This document shows, one piece after another, positions 19,024-20,000 of a stretch of DNA of 20,000 nt. Source of the DNA: Symbiodinium natans. Lineage: Eukaryota; Sar; Dinophyceae; Suessiales; Symbiodiniaceae. The position numbers and the translations under genes are program-made. Position 1 is the first letter of the stretch. The number at the start of each line of letters is the position of its first letter. The notes under the pieces are model-generated. The model had not been told where the DNA came from. It searched no databases and saw only the letters and a program-made list of their open reading frames with translations. The stretch is from positions 10,001 through 30,000 of the forward strand of contig CAJNDS010000456.1 of NCBI GenBank assembly GCA_905221605.1, given 5' to 3'.

Positions 19024-19190
19024 GTACGTCTTTGCCTCAACTTGTCATGTCCGGTACAGAGACAGTACATGTTGCCCGGGCTGTGCTGTGAACGCTTCGC
19101 ATTCATCTCAGGCTTGGGGCTGAAGTATAGCGGATATTGCATGGGTCAGATGAACGTCATCCGGTCTCTTCAAGCAACCAGTCGGATATG

Positions 19191-19265
19191 GGTATTTCCC
19201 AAAATAGAAAGGGGTACCCCTATTTTCGTAAAAGGTCATATGACAAATTTGGGAGGAATGCCGAG
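19191..19265. repeat. Hairpin-bearing repeat, possible MITE
   Basis: AAAATAGAAAGGGGTACCCCTATTTT (in two parts at 19201-19226) pairs as AAAATA/TATTTT and GGGG/CCCC with a small bulge. It sits between an outer pair TTTCCCAAA (19195-19203) and TTTGGGAGG (19248-19256). The structure suggests a short inverted-repeat element in an intron of the upstream gene. Confidence 0.5.
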
Positions 19266-20000
19266 GAATGGAAGACCAGACAAAGTACAAACGCCGACTC
19301 TTATACAGGAAACAGGTATTTCAGCGCAGATTCACAACTCAGTCTCTTAGTATGCTACAAAGACATGAAAGAGCAAGCGCATCACAGATTCAACATCTGC
19401 TATTCGACTCTTGCAAGCCTTCTACGACATCGATATAGTTCCCACTGACCTATAGGACTGATCGCCACACAAATATTCCGTCCGCGAGCAAGATCCGGAC
19501 ATCCCGCATACCTGACCTTGTCCAGGAGGGCCTTTCTCATTTTGGCAAGTGTACTCATCGCACTGCGCAGCCGCTGTGCTTTCATCGATGTCATCTTGAC
19601 ATACTCGACAATCATCGACAACCACTTTGTTGGCAAGGTCTGTCTTGGCTCGATCGGCACATTGCCTCGCTGCATGTTTCCGGAACATTCTCGGACGGAA
19701 AGTCGCAGTCTTGAACTGGGTCGGCACATACCTAGCCCTCGGCGGTGAGAGCCATTGTGTGGTGACCTGCTCCCCTTGCAAGCTTTTTGCACGTGTCCTG
19801 GTTGCTCTAGGCGATGATTTTAGGGCAACAAAATCTCGGCACCGCGTGCTGTGCGTTGCATATCCAGCGATGTCATCTTGCTGGTCAGGTCAGGCGAGCG
19901 CGTCGTCTCTGAGTCTTGTCGCGCTTATGTGCTGAATGACTGCTGTTGTGCTACTCCTTAGCTCCATTTAGGTCCATATGTTCTGTAGTGCGAAAGGTGC
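19266..20000. other. No gene recognised at the right end
   Basis: Two overlapping minus-strand frames (19400-19792 and 19422-19781) are open but show no known motif. Their being open in two frames at once argues against coding. The later exons of the phosphopantetheinyl transferase are expected to the right but cannot be placed. Confidence 0.5.

Noticed and set aside
19400-19792. Two minus-strand frames of about 120-130 residues
   Set aside because: They overlap each other in different frames and show no family motif; there is no basis to choose either.

Overview
The window looks like nuclear DNA of a dinoflagellate, probably Symbiodiniaceae or a relative. Three protein-coding genes can be rebuilt by hand from short conserved exons. 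Of 23 introns, about 15 begin with GC, 4 with GA and only 4 with GT. All end in AG, and in 22 of 23 the next exon base is G. GC/GA donors with AG|G acceptors are a known dinoflagellate trait. All three genes lie on the + strand, as expected for a unidirectional block, and degenerate plant-type telomere-like repeats (CCCTAAA) lie at the left.

Layout. 1-150: an imperfect 28-bp repeat pair. 152-611: a TAC microsatellite. About 700-2175: a degenerate CCCTAAA array interrupted by a 5'-truncated, frameshifted non-LTR retrotransposon (reverse transcriptase with YADD), flanked by 11-bp direct repeats. 2176-3771: no recognised gene. 3772-6820: 14 exons for the second ATPase domain and C-terminus of ABCE1 (Rli1), ending at a stop; its N-terminal half is not visible. 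6821-11881: intergenic DNA made of polypurine tracts, two families of degenerate interspersed repeats (7150-8870 and 9340-10860), poly-C and a GTA microsatellite. 11882-16043 or later: a Rab1-like small GTPase of nine located exons. Its 2,062-bp first intron is largely satellite DNA, and one exon is only 16 nt. 16044-18650: mostly unassigned. 18651-19023: three exons of a 4'-phosphopantetheinyl transferase of the AASDHPPT/LYS5 (Sfp) type. 19024-20000: a hairpin-bearing repeat and unassigned sequence.

The three genes act in unrelated processes (ribosome recycling, ER-Golgi traffic, carrier-protein activation), so this is a housekeeping cluster and not a pathway. I found no clearly new gene system. 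The most interesting signals are the retrotransposon inside telomere-like repeats, the dense non-canonical splicing with a 16-nt exon, and a satellite whose period changes stepwise inside a Rab intron.
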